From: JAIVHA01 sp965367295
GTDB taxonomy: Bacteria > Pseudomonadota > Gammaproteobacteria > DSM-19610
DNA length: 60,853 bases
Direction of reading: 5' to 3'
NCBI GenBank assembly: GCA_965367295.1
Contig: CBDUHN010000015.1
Location: forward strand, 1-60,853
A program made the translations under genes and the position numbers. This document shows, piece by piece, positions 50,618 to 59,339 of this stretch (position 1 is the stretch's first letter; every line of letters begins with the position of its first letter). The notes under the pieces were generated by a model. That model had not been told where the DNA came from, made no database searches, and was given only the letters and a program-made list of their open reading frames with translations.

Positions 50618-52473
50618 TGCGGCAGCCCTGGCATCCGGTACTGGCGCTGGTGCTGCTGCTCTGCAGCGGCATGGCCATGGCCGTGGAAAAGAAACCGCAA
50701 CAGGTGCTGGACCTGCAGTACGGTGAGGTGCTGTTTCATTTTTACCAGGACGATTACTTCACCGCCATCACCCACCTGATGGCCGCACAGCAACGGCAGC
50801 AGCTGCCCCACCATGCCCGGGAGGCGGAGCTGCTGCTGGGCGGGTTGCAGCTTTCCTATGGCATGCGGTCGGAAGCGCAGCGCCAGTTCGAGGCGGTGCT
50901 GGATGAGCAGGTCGATCGGGACGTGCGCAACCGGGCTTGGCACTACCTGGCCAGGATCGCCTACCAACGTGACCGTTTAGAGGAAGCGCAGGCCTCATTG
51001 CGGCAGGTGAGTGGCGGCACGGATCCGCACCAGAGCGCCGAGGTGGCGCTGCTGAAGGCCAACATCAGCATGCTGCAGGGCGCGGACCTGGAGGCCGCCA
51101 CGGTGCTGGACCGGGTTCGCGCCCCGCAACCGGTGACGGAATACCTGCGTATCAACCGTGCCATCGCCCTGCTGCGGGCCGGCCAACTGGAGGCCGGTCG
51201 CGAACTGCTGGATGACATCGGCCGCCAGCGTGCCGATAGCGAGGAGCTGCGCGCGCTGCGTGATCGCGCCAACCTTGGTCTTGGCTACGGCCTGCTGCAG
51301 TCCGGGGAGGCGGAACAGGCCCGGCACTACCTCAACCGGGTGCGGCTCAAGGGGCCCTACGCCGCGGCGGCACTGCTGGGCGCCGGCTGGGCGGATGTGG
51401 AGCGCGGTGCCTATGATGCCGCGCTGGTTCCCTGGCAGGAGCTGGCGCAGCGCCAGGGCTTCGATGCCCCGGTGCAGGAGGCGCAGCTGGCCATTCCCTA
51501 CGCCTTCGAAAAACTCGGTGAGCAGTCCCGCGCCATCCATTTCTATCAGACCGCCATCCGCTACTTCGATGCCGAAGAGCAGTCGCTGACCGAAGTCGTC
51601 GCCGCGGTGCAGGCCGGCCAGCTGATCGATCTGCTGAGTCAGGCGGCTGATGGTCAGTCCGGCGGCTGGCTGCAGCGTTCGCCCACGCCGGAAGACCTCC
51701 CGGCCCGCCAGTACCTGGTGGATCTGCTGGCCGGTCACCCGTTCCAGGAGATGCTGAAAAACTACCGCGACCTGACTTTCCTCAACCGGCTCACCCGGCA
51801 GCGCCTGGACTATATCGCGGTCATGCAGGACATGGTCGAGGCGCGACGCCTGGCCCATGAACAGCGCGGCCCGGAGATCACCACTCGTCTCCAGCAAAAC
51901 GAAGCGGCGGCCACGGCCCGGCGCTGGCAGGGCCTGCAGCAACGCTGGCAGGCACAGCAGCAGGCCCGCGATCCGCTGGGCCTGGCCAGTGCCGTCGAGC
52001 AGCAGCAATGGCAGCGGCTGAACGGGATGCTGGATCGCCTTGCCGCCCTGCCGGACGAGGCGCGTTATCGGGAGATGGCCACCCGGGCCCGCTGGCTCAA
52101 GGGGGTGTTGTACTGGAACCTGCAGGCGGATTATGAGCAGCGCCTGTGGCAGGTACGCAAGGGCTTGCAGGCATTGCAGGAACCGGTGCAGCAGGCGGAA
52201 GCGGGACACGCCCGGGTAGCGGGGCTGCTGAGTACCCGGCAGGACAGTTTTCGCGGCTATGAAAACCGCATCGCCACCCTGCAGGCACGACTGACGGTGC
52301 TGCAGCCGCCGTTGCAGAGCAGCCTGGTGCGGGCGGGCGATATTCTGCAGCAGCTTGCGCTGCAGGAGCTGGAGACGCGTCGTACGCGGCTGGTGAGTTA
52401 CCGTAATCAGGCCCGGTATGCGTTGGCCCGCAACTTCGACCAATTGGCCAAACAACAGGCGGGTACGCCCTGA
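50617..52473 (+). CDS. Large exported TPR protein of envelope operon B
   Basis: 618 residues. Signal peptide (A-L-V-L-L-L-C-S-G-M-A-M-A). Tandem TPR-like pairs (~30-330: Y-G-E-V-L-F-H-F-Y-Q-D-D-Y, L-L-L-G-G-L-Q-L-S-Y-G-M), then a long, Gln/Arg-rich helical half with coiled-coil character (~400-600). It pairs with the operon A protein at 16261 but lacks the L-P-E-S repeats and Pro/Gly linker. Overlaps the downstream lipoprotein gene by one base (TGATG). Likely scaffold. Confidence 0.82.
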   Translation: MRQPWHPVLALVLLLCSGMAMAVEKKPQQVLDLQYGEVLFHFYQDDYFTAITHLMAAQQRQQLPHHAREAELLLGGLQLSYGMRSEAQRQFEAVLDEQVDRDVRNRAWHYLARIAYQRDRLEEAQASLRQVSGGTDPHQSAEVALLKANISMLQGADLEAATVLDRVRAPQPVTEYLRINRAIALLRAGQLEAGRELLDDIGRQRADSEELRALRDRANLGLGYGLLQSGEAEQARHYLNRVRLKGPYAAAALLGAGWADVERGAYDAALVPWQELAQRQGFDAPVQEAQLAIPYAFEKLGEQSRAIHFYQTAIRYFDAEEQSLTEVVAAVQAGQLIDLLSQAADGQSGGWLQRSPTPEDLPARQYLVDLLAGHPFQEMLKNYRDLTFLNRLTRQRLDYIAVMQDMVEARRLAHEQRGPEITTRLQQNEAAATARRWQGLQQRWQAQQQARDPLGLASAVEQQQWQRLNGMLDRLAALPDEARYREMATRARWLKGVLYWNLQADYEQRLWQVRKGLQALQEPVQQAEAGHARVAGLLSTRQDSFRGYENRIATLQARLTVLQPPLQSSLVRAGDILQQLALQELETRRTRLVSYRNQARYALARNFDQLAKQQAGTP

Positions 52474-55268
52474 TGCAGCGGCACAGGCTATGGGGCTTGG
52501 GGTTCGTCCTGCTGGCCAGCGGCTGCAGCTGGTTGCCGCTGGGCAATGATCGGCACGAGCCAACGGTGGGCTCGCTGCAGGACCGCCATGAATGGCCCGC
52601 GCCGGCACCCCTGCCGATGGCGGACAGCCGCCAGGCCGCCATGTCCGAGTACCAGTCCTTCCTGGCCGATGCCCAGGATCCCGAGCTGGTACCGGAGGCC
52701 ATGCGCCGGCTGGCCGACCTGCAGCTGGATGTGGAACAGGAACAGCTGCAGGTCGGTGTGCCGGTGGCCGGTGGCGCAGGTTCCCGGGCGGCGGCCCTGT
52801 ATGAAGAACTGCTGCGCCGTTATCCGGATCACCCGCACAGTGACACCAGCCTGTATCAGATGGCGCGGGCGCTCGAGCAGCATGCCGATCCGCAACCGGC
52901 CATGGCGGCACTGTCGCATTATGCGGAGCGCTACCAGGGTACGGAGCGGTATGACGAGGTCCAGTTCCGGCGCGGGGAATACCTGTTCGTGCAGCGCCGC
53001 TATGCCGAGGCGGAACAGGCCTACCAGGCCGTGCTGGAGCAGGGTGCTGATTCGGTGTTTCACCAGCAGGCGCTGTACAAGATCGGCTGGGCGCGTTTCA
53101 AACAGAACCAGTACGAACCGGCGCTGAACGCCTACCTGCAATTGTTCGACGAAACCATTGCCGACCATGACCGTGCCGAGCTGCCGGCCACGCTGGAACG
53201 GATCGACCGGGAACGCATCGAGGATACCCTGCGCGCCGTCAGCCTGTGTTTCGTGTATCTGGGGGACACGCAGGAAATCAGCCGTTATTTCGCCGCCCAC
53301 GGCGGGCGGCGCTATGAACCCATGCTGTATGCCCATCTCGCAACCCTGCACCTGGCCAAGGAACGCTATAGCGATGCGGCCGATACCTATCGCCTGTTCG
53401 CCGACATGCATGCGCAGCATCGCGAGGCCCCCCTGTTCCAGTCCCGGGTCATCGATGTCTACAACCAGGCGGGTTTCCAGCAGCGGGTGCTGGAAGAGAA
53501 ACAGGCCTTCGTGGAACGCTACGAGCCCGCCGGTGACTACTGGCAGGGCCATGATCCGGCACAGTCGCCGGAGCTGCTCGATCAGGTGCAGCGTCACCTG
53601 CGCGATATCGCCCGCCACTATCATGCCCAGGCACAGCAACGGAAGACGCCGCAGGCCGTGGCCGAGGCCGGGCGCTGGTACCAGCTGTACCTGCGTGCCT
53701 TTAGCGCCAGCGAACAGGCGCCATTGATGAATTTTCTCTATGCGGAATTGCTGACCGGCGCCGGCGAGCATGGCCGTGCCGCGGAACAGTATGAACAGAC
53801 CGCGTATGGCTATGCCGGCCACGGGAAGGCTGCCGAGGCAGGCTACGCCGCCTTACTGGCCTATGAACGGCATGAAGTGACCCTGCAGGGGCAGGCCAGA
53901 CAGCACTGGCACCGTAGTGGCATCGAAAGCGCCCTGCGTTTTGCCACGACCTTCCCGGCCCACGAACAGGCGTGGCCGGCGCGCACCCGCGCGGCGCAGC
54001 AGTTGTTCGCCCTGCAGGAATATGTCGCTGCCATCACGGCGGCGGAGCCGCTGGTGCAGCAGGCGGCGGTGCCGCCGGCCCTGCAGCGTGCGGCCTGGCA
54101 GGTGATTGCCCATGCCCGCTTCGAACGTGCGGATTACCTTCGTGCCGAGGCCGCTTACCAGCAACTGCTGGCGCGCATGGCAGCCAATGAACCGGCGCGT
54201 ACCGGCCTGCAGGAAAAACTGGCCGCCAGCATCTACCGGCAGGGTGAGGCGGCACGGGATGCCGGTGACCTGGAGGCGGCCGCAGGCCATTTCCTGCGCA
54301 TCGCCACCACCGTGCCGCAATCCGCTTTCAATGTGACGGCGCAGTACGATGCGGCGGCGGTCTATATACAGCTGCAGCGCTGGCCGGAGGCGATCCGGAT
54401 CCTGGAGCAGTGGCGGCAACAGTATCCGCGCCATGAGTTGCAGGCCGAGGTCACCCGCAAGCTGGCGGTGCTGTACAGCGAGAATGCCCAGCCTCTGCAG
54501 GCCGCGGCGGAATTCACCCGCATGGCCGACAGCGAGCCGAGTGCCGAACTGCGGCGTGAAGCGGCCTGGACGGCGGCAACCCTGTTCCGCAAGAGTGGTC
54601 ATGGCGCCTCCGCCGCGCAGGCCTACCGGCGTTTCGTGCAGGAATACCCGTCGCCACTGGAACCGGCCATGGAGGCGCGCCAGCAGCTGGTGGAACTGTA
54701 TGCCGCCAGTGGCGAGCCGGATAAACAACGCTACTGGCAGCGGCAGATCATCGATGCCGATCATCGGGCCGGTGATGAGCGCAGCGACCGTACCCGCTAC
54801 CTTGCCGCCCATGCACGACTGGCGCTGGTGGAGGATGCGCTGGCCGCCTACCAGGCCGTGGCACTTCGGGAACCCCTACAGAAAAACCTGGCCGCCAAGA
54901 AGCGGCACATGGAGACGGTGATCCAGGGCTATACCCAGGCGGCGCAATACCAGGTGCTGGAGGTGACCACCCAGGCCAGCTACCAGCTGGCGATGCTGTA
55001 CAGCGATTTCGGTCAGGCACTGATGCAGTCGGAACGGCCGCGCAATCTGCAGGGTGAGGAACTGGAGCAATACCAGATCCTGCTCGAGGAACAGGCCTAT
55101 CCCTTCGAGGAAAAGGCCATCGCGGTGCATGAAACCAATGCCCACCGAACCGTGGAGGGCGTGTATGACGCATGGGTACAGCAGAGTCTGCAGCAGCTGG
55201 CGCAGCTGCTGCCGGCACGCTATGCCCGGCCGGAAAGGAGTGAGACCTTTGTCCAGACATTGCCATGA
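52473..55268 (+). CDS. Very large TPR lipoprotein of envelope operon B
   Basis: 931 residues. Lipobox L-A-S-G-C19-S; Ser+2 predicts the outer membrane. Repeated TPR-like pairs run to the end (Y-E-E-L-L-R-R-Y-P-D-H-P-H-S-D-T-S-L-Y-Q-M-A, Y-K-I-G-W-A-R-F-K-Q, E-V-T-R-K-L-A-V-L-Y). Matches the 923-residue protein at 18305 along its whole length; divergence is spread evenly, so the duplication is old. Probably spans much of the periplasm. Confidence 0.85.
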   Translation: MQRHRLWGLGFVLLASGCSWLPLGNDRHEPTVGSLQDRHEWPAPAPLPMADSRQAAMSEYQSFLADAQDPELVPEAMRRLADLQLDVEQEQLQVGVPVAGGAGSRAAALYEELLRRYPDHPHSDTSLYQMARALEQHADPQPAMAALSHYAERYQGTERYDEVQFRRGEYLFVQRRYAEAEQAYQAVLEQGADSVFHQQALYKIGWARFKQNQYEPALNAYLQLFDETIADHDRAELPATLERIDRERIEDTLRAVSLCFVYLGDTQEISRYFAAHGGRRYEPMLYAHLATLHLAKERYSDAADTYRLFADMHAQHREAPLFQSRVIDVYNQAGFQQRVLEEKQAFVERYEPAGDYWQGHDPAQSPELLDQVQRHLRDIARHYHAQAQQRKTPQAVAEAGRWYQLYLRAFSASEQAPLMNFLYAELLTGAGEHGRAAEQYEQTAYGYAGHGKAAEAGYAALLAYERHEVTLQGQARQHWHRSGIESALRFATTFPAHEQAWPARTRAAQQLFALQEYVAAITAAEPLVQQAAVPPALQRAAWQVIAHARFERADYLRAEAAYQQLLARMAANEPARTGLQEKLAASIYRQGEAARDAGDLEAAAGHFLRIATTVPQSAFNVTAQYDAAAVYIQLQRWPEAIRILEQWRQQYPRHELQAEVTRKLAVLYSENAQPLQAAAEFTRMADSEPSAELRREAAWTAATLFRKSGHGASAAQAYRRFVQEYPSPLEPAMEARQQLVELYAASGEPDKQRYWQRQIIDADHRAGDERSDRTRYLAAHARLALVEDALAAYQAVALREPLQKNLAAKKRHMETVIQGYTQAAQYQVLEVTTQASYQLAMLYSDFGQALMQSERPRNLQGEELEQYQILLEEQAYPFEEKAIAVHETNAHRTVEGVYDAWVQQSLQQLAQLLPARYARPERSETFVQTLP

Positions 55269-55845
55269 TCGGCTGGGGTGGTGCGCCGCCGGCCTGCTGA
55301 TGCTGGTGAGTGGTTGTGCCAGTGTCCCACCGGGCCCGTCAACGAGCGGGGCCGTCGTCAGCCTGCCCGGCGACTATGCAGCTGCGCAGACCCTCATGGA
55401 AGCGGGGCGCTTCGAGCAGGCCGTTCCGGTGCTGGAATCCCTGGCGCACAAACATCCGCAGCATGCCAATCCGCTGGTGAACCTGGCGATTGCCCGGCGT
55501 GCCCTGCAACAGCCGGATGCCGCCATGGAAGCCGTGCAGCGTGCCTTGCAGCTGCAGCCTGACAGCGCCGAAGCCCTGCATCAACTCGGCCTGCTGGAAC
55601 GGGAACGTGGTGATTTCAAGGCCGCCGCGGATGCCTATGCGCAGGCCCTGCAGCAGCGGCCCGATTATGCGCTGGCACATCGCAATCTCGGCATCCTGCT
55701 GGACCTGTATCTGCAACAGCCGGCACAGGCGCTGCCCCATTACCGGCGCTACCTGGAATTGAGTGCCACACCCGACGACGCAGTGGCCGGCTGGATCCTC
55801 GATCTGGAACGGCGTGTCGTTGCCCGGACACAGGGAGACGCCTGA
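55249..55845 (+). CDS. TPR lipoprotein unique to envelope operon B
   Basis: 198 residues from a TTG at 55249, selected because AAAGGAG lies 8 bases before it and the signal then fits (L-L-M-L-V-S-G-C-A-S). Three or four canonical TPRs follow (A-L-H-Q-L-G-L-L-E-R-E-R-G-D-F-K-A-A-A-D-A-Y, then L-A-H-R-N-L-G-I-L). Resembles PilF-type pilotins in size and build, but the context is the motor operon. No counterpart in operon A. Overlaps both neighbours. Confidence 0.8.
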   Translation: MSRHCHDRLGWCAAGLLMLVSGCASVPPGPSTSGAVVSLPGDYAAAQTLMEAGRFEQAVPVLESLAHKHPQHANPLVNLAIARRALQQPDAAMEAVQRALQLQPDSAEALHQLGLLERERGDFKAAADAYAQALQQRPDYALAHRNLGILLDLYLQQPAQALPHYRRYLELSATPDDAVAGWILDLERRVVARTQGDA

Positions 55846-56135
55846 TGAATCCCATCACTCGACCATCGCCATGTTGCCGTCTGTTGGCCGGACTGCTCCT
55901 GTTGGCGGGCGCGACCGTCTGTGCCGAGGAGGCCCTGGAGCTGGAGGGCATGGCGGTGGTGGGCAACCGCGAACTGCCCAAGGCCCTGTTTATCGTGCCC
56001 TGGCAGGACGCCGAGGCGGCCCTGGTACCGGAGCGCCCGGTCAATACCCTGGTCAATGAGGCGTTGCAGCCCATCGACCCCGAGGTTTTCCGGCGCCGGC
56101 TTCAGTATTACGACCTGGTTCACAACAAAGAATAA
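55845..56135 (+). CDS. Small exported LP-PW protein of envelope operon B
   Basis: 96 residues. Signal peptide (L-L-A-G-L-L-L-L-A-G-A-T-V-C-A), then V-V-G-N-R-E-L-P-K-A-L-F-I-V-P-W-Q, matching the operon A protein at 21099 (G-L-P-G-T-L-Y-I-A-P-W-K). The C-terminal P-E-V-F-R-R-R-L-Q also aligns. In both operons it is the gene just before exbB, a constant position. Confidence 0.78.
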   Translation: MNPITRPSPCCRLLAGLLLLAGATVCAEEALELEGMAVVGNRELPKALFIVPWQDAEAALVPERPVNTLVNEALQPIDPEVFRRRLQYYDLVHNKE

Positions 56136-56188
56136 GGCAACCGGGTGTAATGACACGGCCATCGCGGCCAATACTCAAGGAGTTCATC

Positions 56189-56836
56189 ATGGATATCTAT
56201 TCAGCGGTTGTTGCGTTCTTTCAGGCAGGTGGGCTGTTCATGTACCCTATCGTGGTGGTGCTGGCGCTGGGAACGGCCATTGCCATCGAACGTTACATCT
56301 ACCTGACCGCGGCACGCGCCACCAACCAGCGTATCTGGAAACAGGTCATGCCATTGCTGGTGGCGGGTCGTTTCCAGCAGGCCGCAGAACTGGCGGAACA
56401 GTCCAAATCGGCCCTGAGCCGCATCCTGCGCTACGGCCTCGATCGTGCGGAACATGCGCGACGCCGCGGTGATGTGGAAGTGGCCATGGAAGAGGGGCTG
56501 ATGGAAACGGTGCCACGGCTGGAAAAGCGCACGCACTATCTGGCTACCTTCGCCAACATCGCCACCCTGCTGGGGTTGCTTGGCACCATCATCGGCCTGA
56601 TCCAGGCCTTCACCGCGGTGGCCAACGCCAACCCCTCGGAGAAGGCCGACATGCTGTCGGCGAGTATTTCGGTGGCGATGAACACCACGGCCTTCGGGCT
56701 GATGGCGGCGATCCCGCTGCTGCTGGTGTACACCGTGCTGCAGACCAAGACCACGGAACTGGTGGATAGCCTGGAAATGGCCTCGGTGAAATTTCTCAAT
56801 ATCCTCACCGAGCAGGGCAAGGGGGCCGCGGCCTGA
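56189..56836 (+). CDS. exbB: ExbB/TolQ/MotA-family proton channel, operon B
   Basis: 215 residues from ATG 56189 with AAGGAG 6 bases upstream. Three helices as in the operon A copy: F-M-Y-P-I-V-V-V-L-A-L-G-T-A-I-A-I-E-R, L-L-G-L-L-G-T-I-I-G-L and M-N-T-T-A-F-G-L-M-A-A-I-P-L-L-L. The most conserved of all the paired proteins. One-base overlap with exbD (TGATG). Confidence 0.93.
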   Translation: MDIYSAVVAFFQAGGLFMYPIVVVLALGTAIAIERYIYLTAARATNQRIWKQVMPLLVAGRFQQAAELAEQSKSALSRILRYGLDRAEHARRRGDVEVAMEEGLMETVPRLEKRTHYLATFANIATLLGLLGTIIGLIQAFTAVANANPSEKADMLSASISVAMNTTAFGLMAAIPLLLVYTVLQTKTTELVDSLEMASVKFLNILTEQGKGAAA

Positions 56837-57363
56837 TGAAACGGCGCTGGCGTAAACAGCACCTCTCGCAGCCGGCGGAGGTGAACATCACGGCCTTCAT
56901 GAACCTGATGGTCATCCTGGTGCCGTTCCTGCTGATCACCGCGGTGTTCACGCGCATCACGGTACTGGACCTGGATCTGCCGGCCCAGGCCAGTGCCGAT
57001 AACCAGCAGCCGCCACAGGAACCGGAGCTGCAGCTGGAAGTCGTGGTGCGCCAGGACGTGATCGAGGTGGGGGATCGTAAGCGTGGCCTGTTGCAACGGA
57101 TCGAGGTCAGTGAAGACGGCAGTGATCTGCAGGCCGTATCGGAGGTACTGCGCCAGGTGAAGGCCCGCCATCCCGATATCCGGGACGTCACCCTGTTGCT
57201 GGAAACGGATATTGCCTATGAACGCCTGGTGGCGATGATGGACACCCTGCGGGTGACGCCGGTGGAGCAGGATGGTGAAACCCAGCTGGCGGAACTGTTC
57301 CCGCAGATTTCCATCGGCGATGCTCCGCCGCCGGCTGCCGGCAAGGGCAAGAGGAGTTCCTGA
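56836..57363 (+). CDS. exbD: ExbD/TolR-family protein, first of two in operon B
   Basis: 175 residues. Helix N-I-T-A-F-M-N-L-M-V-I-L-V-P-F-L-L-I-T-A-V-F, lacking the membrane Asp, then a periplasmic domain with V-E-V-V-V-R-Q-D-V-I-E-V and D-I-A-Y-E-R-L-V-A-M-M-D. Same features as 22245. The start overlaps exbB and the stop overlaps the next exbD by one base each. Confidence 0.9.
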   Translation: MKRRWRKQHLSQPAEVNITAFMNLMVILVPFLLITAVFTRITVLDLDLPAQASADNQQPPQEPELQLEVVVRQDVIEVGDRKRGLLQRIEVSEDGSDLQAVSEVLRQVKARHPDIRDVTLLLETDIAYERLVAMMDTLRVTPVEQDGETQLAELFPQISIGDAPPPAAGKGKRSS

Positions 57364-57866
57364 TGAAACAGTCGCGCCGCGCCCACCGCATGGAACGCAG
57401 CCATCTGCGCAATGGCCGCACCCCCGCCTTCAACCTGGTGTCGCTGATGGACATCTTCACCATCCTGGTATTTTTCCTGCTGGTGAATTCCTCTGATGGT
57501 GAAGTGTTGCCGAGTACCCGCAACGTGGAATTGCCGGAATCGATTTCGGAGGCCAGGCCCCGGCATAACCTGGTGGTAATGGTGACCGGGCAGGACATCC
57601 TGGTACAGGGCAAACGGGTAGCCAGTGTGACGGAACTGGACGCCAGTGATGGCACGATCGATGCCCTGCAGGTCGCTTTGCAGGCGCAGCATCAACCGTC
57701 AGACCAGTTGACGCCACAGGACAGGGTTGCCGCCGAGGAAGTCACCATCATGGGCACCAAACAGATTCCCTACCGGCTGCTGAAGAAGGTGATGGCCTCC
57801 TGTACCGAGGCCGGCTACAGCCGTATTTCCCTGGCGGTGCTGCAGAAGCCCGTCGGGGAAGGCTGA
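57363..57866 (+). CDS. exbD: ExbD/TolR-family protein, second of two in operon B
   Basis: 167 residues. Helix F-N-L-V-S-L-M-D-I-F-T-I-L-V-F-F-L-L-V-N with the conserved Asp, so this is the likely proton-carrying ExbD. Periplasmic domain ends V-T-I-M-G-T-K-Q-I-P-Y-R-L-L-K-K-V-M. Paralogue of 22757. Confidence 0.92.
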   Translation: MKQSRRAHRMERSHLRNGRTPAFNLVSLMDIFTILVFFLLVNSSDGEVLPSTRNVELPESISEARPRHNLVVMVTGQDILVQGKRVASVTELDASDGTIDALQVALQAQHQPSDQLTPQDRVAAEEVTIMGTKQIPYRLLKKVMASCTEAGYSRISLAVLQKPVGEG

Positions 57867-57883
57867 TCGAACACAAGGACCGC

Positions 57884-58834
57884 ATGATGAGCTACGCCCA
57901 TTCCCTCAGTCTGCCCTGGTCCATTTCCGCCGAGGATGAACGCCGTTTTCAGCGCGTGCTGCTCGGCGTGCTGGCCCTGACCCTGGTGCTGGGGGTGCTG
58001 ATTCCCATGCTGCCGGTATTCAAGAAGCCGGTGGAGCGGGAGGTGGAATTACCGCCTCGGGTGGCCAAGCTGCTGTTTGAAAAACGCATCGAGCCCAAGC
58101 CGATTCCCAAGCCGGTGGAGAAAGCCAAGCCAAAACCGGTACAGGTGAAAAAACCCGTGGCGAAGAAACCGCCGCAGAAAGTGGTGCAAAAACCCAAGCC
58201 GCAGCCCAAACCGGTACCGAAGGTTGACCCGACGGAACAGGCGCGCAAAAAGGCCGCCAAGAGCGGTTTGCTGGCGATGCAGGATTCCCTTGCAGACCTG
58301 CGTGATCAGTCGGTGGACCCGCTGCGCAATGCCACCCGCCTGAGCAGCAGCGCAAGCCAGGCGAAGGAAGTGCAGCGTTCGCTGGTGACCTCGAAGGTGG
58401 CGAAGGCCAGCGGTGGCATCAATACCGCGGCCCTGAGTCGTGACGCCGGTGATACCCGCCTGCAGGCGCGTACCGCCACTGAAGTGGTCAGCCCGGTGGT
58501 GACGGAGACCGCCCAGACCCGACACAAGGGCAACAGCCGCAATGCCTCGCGCAGCATCGAGGAGATTCAGATTGTCTTTGACCGCAACAAGGGTGCGATC
58601 TACAGCCTCTACAACCGCGAGTTGCGCAAGGACCCCGGCCTGCAGGGCAAGCTGGTACTGCGCCTGACCATCGACCCCTCCGGTCAGGTGACCCAGGTGG
58701 AACTGGTATCCAGTGAACTTGGGCTACCCGCCCTGGAGCACAAGCTGGTGCAGCGGGTGAAGATGCTCAGCTTCGGCGCCAAGGCGGTGGAGACGGTTAC
58801 CATTACCTATCCCATCGAGTTTCTGCCGGCGTGA
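57884..58834 (+). CDS. AgmX/TonB-like energy transducer, operon B
   Basis: 316 residues. Membrane helix ~26-46 (V-L-L-G-V-L-A-L-T-L-V-L-G-V-L-I-P-M-L), a strongly Lys/Pro-rich rod (~60-115, K-P-I-P-K-P-V-E-K-type repeats) as in TonB, a shared block S-G-L-L-A-M-Q-D-S-L-A-D-L-R, and the C-terminal AgmX/PglI domain (E-E-I-Q-I-V-F-D-R-N-K-G-A-I-Y-S-L-Y-N-R-E-L). The operon A paralogue has a Pro-only spacer. Ends operon B. Confidence 0.9.
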   Translation: MMSYAHSLSLPWSISAEDERRFQRVLLGVLALTLVLGVLIPMLPVFKKPVEREVELPPRVAKLLFEKRIEPKPIPKPVEKAKPKPVQVKKPVAKKPPQKVVQKPKPQPKPVPKVDPTEQARKKAAKSGLLAMQDSLADLRDQSVDPLRNATRLSSSASQAKEVQRSLVTSKVAKASGGINTAALSRDAGDTRLQARTATEVVSPVVTETAQTRHKGNSRNASRSIEEIQIVFDRNKGAIYSLYNRELRKDPGLQGKLVLRLTIDPSGQVTQVELVSSELGLPALEHKLVQRVKMLSFGAKAVETVTITYPIEFLPA

Positions 58835-59339
58835 GCTGGGCCTGTGGTGATAGCAGGTGCGCATGATTCGATACCGGGCCTGCCCCTGATGTCCGCACCG
58901 CGTGGGGGTGGCTGCGCCGGGAATGAAATACCGCTGGTGTTCGAAATGGGAATTTGGCACACTAGCGCGACCTTGGCGCGCGCCTGGGTTTTTGATTTTA
59001 ACCGCATGATTAACATGATATTTATGACGGCATCCTGACGGATTGGCGAGGCGTCGGCAAATCAAAAAAGGCTCCTGGCAGGGAGCCTTTTTGATTTGCG
59101 CACCGATCTTCGGTCGCGGGCGCGATGTGTGAACGAACACCACCGGTACCGTTAGCGGGTGGTTTGGTTTGCAGCGGGAAATCACGTTATGGTGTAAAGA
59201 GTATCCGCAGCGGAGTATCGCAGCGGGGCTCGCCTACAGCATGAGCGGCTATCCTTACTGGTTCATGCCTCCGTTATGGGGCGCATGATTGATTCAACCT
59301 CCTACTCCGCCCGGGCGGAAACGATGGTGCCGTTATCCA
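58835..59339. other. Intergenic region after operon B
   Basis: Holds the symmetric terminator at 59060-59098. The AT-rich patch around 58985-59030 (TTTTTGATTTTAACCGCATG) and the stretch to 59200 show no gene or recognised RNA. The decarboxylase start at 59340 has only a weak ribosome site. Confidence 0.5.
59060..59098. terminator. Bidirectional terminator
   Basis: GGCTCC (59070-59075) pairs with GGAGCC (59082-59087); the stem is flanked by an A-run (AAATCAAAAAA) on one side and TTTTTGATTT on the other, which extend the stem and give a U-run on both strands. Confidence 0.85.

Noticed and set aside
50995..52911. 638-codon minus-strand frame opposite the operon B TPR gene
   Set aside because: Antisense shadow of a Gln/Ala/Leu-rich TPR protein; no domain and it crosses two well-supported genes.
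58970..58996. GGCGCGCGCC followed by TTTTT considered as terminator of operon B
   Set aside because: The palindrome has no loop room for a stable hairpin; the structure at 59060 is far better.
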